A stretch of 7,409 nucleotides of DNA from Candidatus Zixiibacteriota bacterium (GTDB taxonomy: Bacteria > Zixibacteria > MSB-5A5 > CAIYYT01). The stretch spans positions 1 to 7,409 of the forward strand of contig JAPLUP010000353.1 in assembly GCA_026397575.1 (NCBI GenBank). The letters are read 5' to 3'. A model generated the notes under the pieces. The model saw only the letters and a program-made list of their open reading frames with translations, was not told the origin of the DNA and searched no databases. This document shows positions 5,465-7,409 of the stretch, piece by piece; position 1 is the stretch's first letter, and each line of letters begins with the position of its first letter. A program made the translations under genes and the position numbers.

Positions 5465-6322
5465 CTACTTGCGATCAAAGACAGCCGCTAGGTAGCCCAC
5501 GACTTCGGCATTGTCGCCTGTGACCAGACCTGAATGCGTATACCGAACGACCCGGGCGCGGTTTGCCCCGAGCCGCTTCGCAGCATACATACAACTCATG
5601 ATCGGTCCGGCGCCACAGGCCTGCGCTGCGCCTGACGCCACTCGATCATGCAGCAGTCTCCAGTCGTATTTCTCGATGGCGTCGATCACGCCGTCGTCCA
5701 TCTTCTGCGCTTGGATCGCCTGGTGATAGTGAGAGAGGTCTGAACTGGCGACAATGAGAGCGTTCTTGCCGGTCAACTTGGCGGCCAGCACTTCCGCTAG
5801 CCCGGTAACAACATCCTGCTCTTGATTTCCCATGACGATTGGAATGAGCGCAAAGTCGCCGAGCGCTATCTGCAGGAACGGCAGTTGCACTTCCAGTGCA
5901 TGCTCCGGCGCCCTGCCTCCAGTGTGACCAGTGGCCGACAAGACTATTTTGGGGTGCACATTGCCGATCTCTTTCGCCAATTCCAAGTCCACGTAAATCA
6001 CTCCCAGCGGAGTTTCATAGGCGCCGCCGTTGAACACGGAGGCGTTGTCGAAAAAAGTCTGATGCGACGGTGCTATCACGACCACGACATCGTATTTTCT
6101 GCCCTGCACTGCGCGGTAGCCGACCGCAGCGCAGCCACCCGAATACACGTAGCCTGCATGAGGCGAAACCAGTCCGACTACCGGACCGGCATCGGTGTCA
6201 GCGGTGGCTTCTTTCAGCATGTTTTCAATAGCGTGCGCAAGCTTCACGGGATCAGAAGGATAAAAGCTGCCAGCGTAGTGGCTATGGCGGAAGACATTAG
6301 GATTTTGATTCTCGGTTAGCAT
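5465..6322 (-). CDS. amrB: MEMO1-family protein (AmmeMemoRadiSam system protein B)
   Basis: A 285-residue, full-length member of the MEMO family, related in fold to class III extradiol dioxygenases. Conserved features in order: FRHSHYAGSFYP (11-22), LVSPHAGYVYSG (51-62), VIAPSHQTF (82-90), EHALEVQLPFL (140-150), ASSDLSHYH (192-200) and CGAGPI (236-241). H55, H87 and C236 correspond to the metal-binding triad described for human MEMO1, so metal binding is likely kept. In bacteria this protein usually accompanies an AMMECR1-domain protein (A) and a radical SAM protein; neither is visible here. The precise reaction is not established to my knowledge. The ATG at 6322 has only a weak GGTGGGA upstream. 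IS630 remains begin about 60 bp upstream, so its native promoter may have been displaced. Confidence 0.94.
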   Translation of the reverse strand: MLTENQNPNVFRHSHYAGSFYPSDPVKLAHAIENMLKEATADTDAGPVVGLVSPHAGYVYSGGCAAVGYRAVQGRKYDVVVVIAPSHQTFFDNASVFNGGAYETPLGVIYVDLELAKEIGNVHPKIVLSATGHTGGRAPEHALEVQLPFLQIALGDFALIPIVMGNQEQDVVTGLAEVLAAKLTGKNALIVASSDLSHYHQAIQAQKMDDGVIDAIEKYDWRLLHDRVASGAAQACGAGPIMSCMYAAKRLGANRARVVRYTHSGLVTGDNAEVVGYLAAVFDRK

Positions 6323-6384
6323 AGTTGTATTCCCACCAAGCAGAGGTACGCAACAACTTGCTTGAAGGCAAGCGAATTTCTCCT

Positions 6385-6812
6385 GTCTGGTGCTGCGGGT
6401 TTGGCAAGCGTTCGGTCTCCAGCCGCATCGTCAGAAACATTTCAAACTCTCTCCCGATCCCTCCTTTATTGAAAAGGTACGCGACATCGTTGGCCTCTAC
6501 CTCAACCCTCCCGACTTGGCAATGGTGCTCTGTGTCGATGAGAAAAGTCAGATTCAGGCTCTGGATCGCCGTCAGCCAAACACTCCCAGCTATGCCTCGT
6601 GGCTCAACCAGGTGGAAATCTGGTTTAATATTATCATGCAGCAAGCGATCCGACGTGGCAGTTTTCGCAGCATCAAAGACTTAGTCGCCCAAATCGAACA
6701 CTTCGTTAAACGTTATAACGCCAGTTCTAAACCCTTTGTCTGGACCGTCACGGCTGACTCAATCCTGCAAAAGGTCAAGAGGCTTTGTGAATATATCTCT
6801 GGGACAGGACTC
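6385..6812 (+). mobile_element. Degenerate IS630-family element (deleted copy with right end)
   Basis: Remains of an IS630/Tc1-mariner-type element: a transposase fragment lacking the N-terminus and the middle of the catalytic domain, followed by an intact right inverted repeat (6793-6812) flanked by TA, the target dinucleotide of this family. No left inverted repeat is found between 6323 and 6390, so the left end was lost. It lies between the MEMO1-family gene and a second IS630 element. Confidence 0.8.
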
Positions 6813-6815
6813 TAG
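6390..6815 (+). pseudogene. IS630-family transposase, N-terminally truncated and internally deleted
   Basis: The frame reads 141 residues from a GTG that is not a natural start: similarity begins just before it and an in-frame stop lies at 6363-6365. Residues 3-60 match the middle of IS630 transposases ([39 protein letters not shown], with the first catalytic Asp in CVDEKSQ). From [12 protein letters not shown] (68-79) onward it matches the C-terminal part ([21 protein letters not shown]), with the final catalytic Glu in NQVE. The segment between, which normally carries the second Asp (LDNxxxH), is missing: QALDRRQP runs straight into [10 protein letters not shown]. By family knowledge about 100 residues are gone, in frame. 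With no second Asp and no DNA-binding N-terminus it cannot be an active transposase. The stop TAG (6813-6815) overlaps the flanking TA. Confidence 0.85.
6793..6812 (+). repeat. Right inverted repeat of the deleted IS630 copy
   Basis: The reverse complement reads GAGTCCTGTCCCAGAGATAT and matches the left repeat of the downstream element (7273-7292) at 17 of 20 positions. TA follows directly at 6813-6814, as expected for IS630 target duplication. The transposase frame runs through the whole repeat. Confidence 0.8.
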
Positions 6816-7270
6816 CAGCGAGAGTTTCATTCCCCGTGTGTCATCAGCACGGCGATAACAGGTTGTGATACAATAATTAATGATGCGGAGAGTGAGGGAT
6901 TCGCTGAGTGTTTTTTTGACCAAGTTGCTCTGGCCCAATGTATTCGGCATAATTCGTTGTGTTATTGAAGGTTGAGTTACTGAGAGTTCGTTACAGTTCC
7001 ATTGAGTTCCTGCAAGTTGCACGAAGTTCGCGGTTAGAAGATCGTTAGAAAGGCGGACTGTCTGAGTTGACCCATTCACTTCTATTGACGAGGTCGATCA
7101 TCTCTGGGATCACGATGCGGAGATGTTCGTGGAGGGTGAGATCAGTGTCTTTATTTCAGACGACCGTGCTCACCATTGTGCTCGATTGTCGGGGTATAGG
7201 TTTGTGTCGTCGACCTTCGGGTTATGAACTTCTTCTGCATCCCGGGCCGTTCTTTACGCAGTTCTTACAC
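6816..7270. other. Non-coding spacer between two IS630 ends
   Basis: About 455 bp with no convincing gene on either strand. The open frames here have no recognisable domain, signal or ribosome binding site. Its notable content is the 10-bp phased AGTT array at 6971-7030. It is bounded by an IS630 right end on the left and an IS630 left end on the right, so it may be the original host DNA separating two insertions or the remains of a third element. Confidence 0.5.
6971..7030 (+). repeat. Six decamer units with AGTT at a fixed 10-bp period
   Basis: AGTT occurs at 6975, 6985, 6995, 7005, 7015 and 7025, each at position 5-8 of a 10-bp unit of pattern NNNNAGTT followed by two bases ending C or G. 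A seventh AGTT in the same phase lies at 7065. The period is one helical turn and is not a multiple of three, so it does not reflect a coding repeat. It could be a phased protein-binding array or an iteron-like remnant; function unknown. Confidence 0.7.
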
Positions 7271-7272
7271 TA

Positions 7273-7292
7273 GTGTCTCGTCCCAGAGATAT
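7273..7292 (+). repeat. Left inverted repeat of the downstream IS630 element
   Basis: GTGTCTCGTCCCAGAGATAT, preceded by TA. It pairs with the right repeat at 6793-6812 (17 of 20 in inverted orientation, with the inner 13 bases identical). Confidence 0.8.
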
Positions 7293-7347
7293 CTTGCATA
7301 ATTAGTTTGAGGGTTTTAGCTTTCTTTTGAAGGAAAGGAAGGAAGCT

Positions 7348-7409
7348 ATGACTCTTGGTCGTCCGATACCGGTGCTGGTGCTCTCGGCGGTTGAGCGGGA
7401 GCAATTGAT
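7348..7409 (+). CDS. IS630-family transposase, N-terminal fragment (runs off the window)
   Basis: The visible 20 residues begin MTLGRPIPVLVLSAVEREQL, the usual opening of IS630 transposases (GRPI.. followed by an L-S-x-x-E-R-E-x-L helix that leads into the helix-turn-helix). The ATG is preceded by purine-rich GGAAGGAAG at 7337-7345, a good ribosome binding site. The frame is open to the window edge, so whether this copy is intact cannot be judged. Confidence 0.85.
   Translation, partial: MTLGRPIPVLVLSAVEREQL

Larger units (their letters stand above)
7273..7409 (+). mobile_element. IS630-family element, left end, cut by the window
   Basis: Begins with a 20-bp left inverted repeat after a TA dinucleotide (7271-7272) and continues through a leader of about 55 bp into a transposase start at 7348. 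It belongs to the same IS family as the deleted copy at 6385-6812, judged by the matching inverted repeats. Its right end lies outside the window. Confidence 0.85.

Noticed and set aside
6759..7079. Minus-strand open frame of about 106 residues over the IS630 right end
   Set aside because: It reads antisense through the inverted repeat and the phased array, has no recognisable domain and no ribosome binding site.
7100..7109. ATCTCTGGGA in the spacer resembles the inner part of the IS630 repeat
   Set aside because: A ten-base match without TA flank or partner; not enough to call a third IS end.
7067..7273. Plus-strand open frame of 68 residues before the downstream IS630
   Set aside because: No recognisable motif or ribosome binding site, and it ends in the IS boundary; probably chance.

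Overview
The window looks like chromosomal DNA of a Gram-negative (diderm) environmental bacterium of moderate GC. Two genes encode exported proteins with PEP-CTERM sorting tails, which are processed by exosortase in biofilm- or floc-forming diderms. The tails would fit candidate lineages such as Zixibacteria or deltaproteobacterial relatives, but the sequence does not fix the taxon. Remains of three insertion sequences mark both flanks as mobile-element territory.

Layout. At 1-819 is the 3' part of an IS3-family element: the DDE transposase plus a possible right end. At 904-3275, on the minus strand, is a tight operon read dprA, then an unrecognised 75-residue protein, then yigZ (IMPACT family), then a PAP2 lipid phosphatase. 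Its genes touch or overlap (5-bp gap, 8-bp overlap, 4-bp ATGA overlap), so they are probably translated together. At 3346-5441, on the plus strand, are two PEP-CTERM genes, each with its own upstream control region and its own intrinsic terminator. At 5465-6322, on the minus strand, is a solitary MEMO1-family gene (AmmeMemoRadiSam system protein B). At 6385-6815 is a deleted IS630-family transposase that still has its right inverted repeat. At 6816-7270 is a non-coding stretch with a 10-bp phased repeat. From 7273 a second IS630 element begins (left inverted repeat, then the transposase start) and runs off the window.

The most interesting system is the PEP-CTERM pair. The two proteins are unrelated in their body, yet their upstream regions align over about 210 bp in the same order: a distal block, a TGTCGG...GTACAT block, an IHF-like site and a sigma-54 -24/-12 promoter. 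The last three keep identical spacing. This is the textbook layout of an enhancer-dependent sigma-54 promoter, and it fits the known link between PEP-CTERM genes, RpoN and the PrsK/PrsR two-component system. The repeated upstream block is therefore a candidate binding site for the PrsR-type activator. The sorting tails also share a 41-bp DNA segment with one mismatch. No exosortase, prsK/prsR or rpoN gene is visible here, so regulator and sorting enzyme must act in trans.
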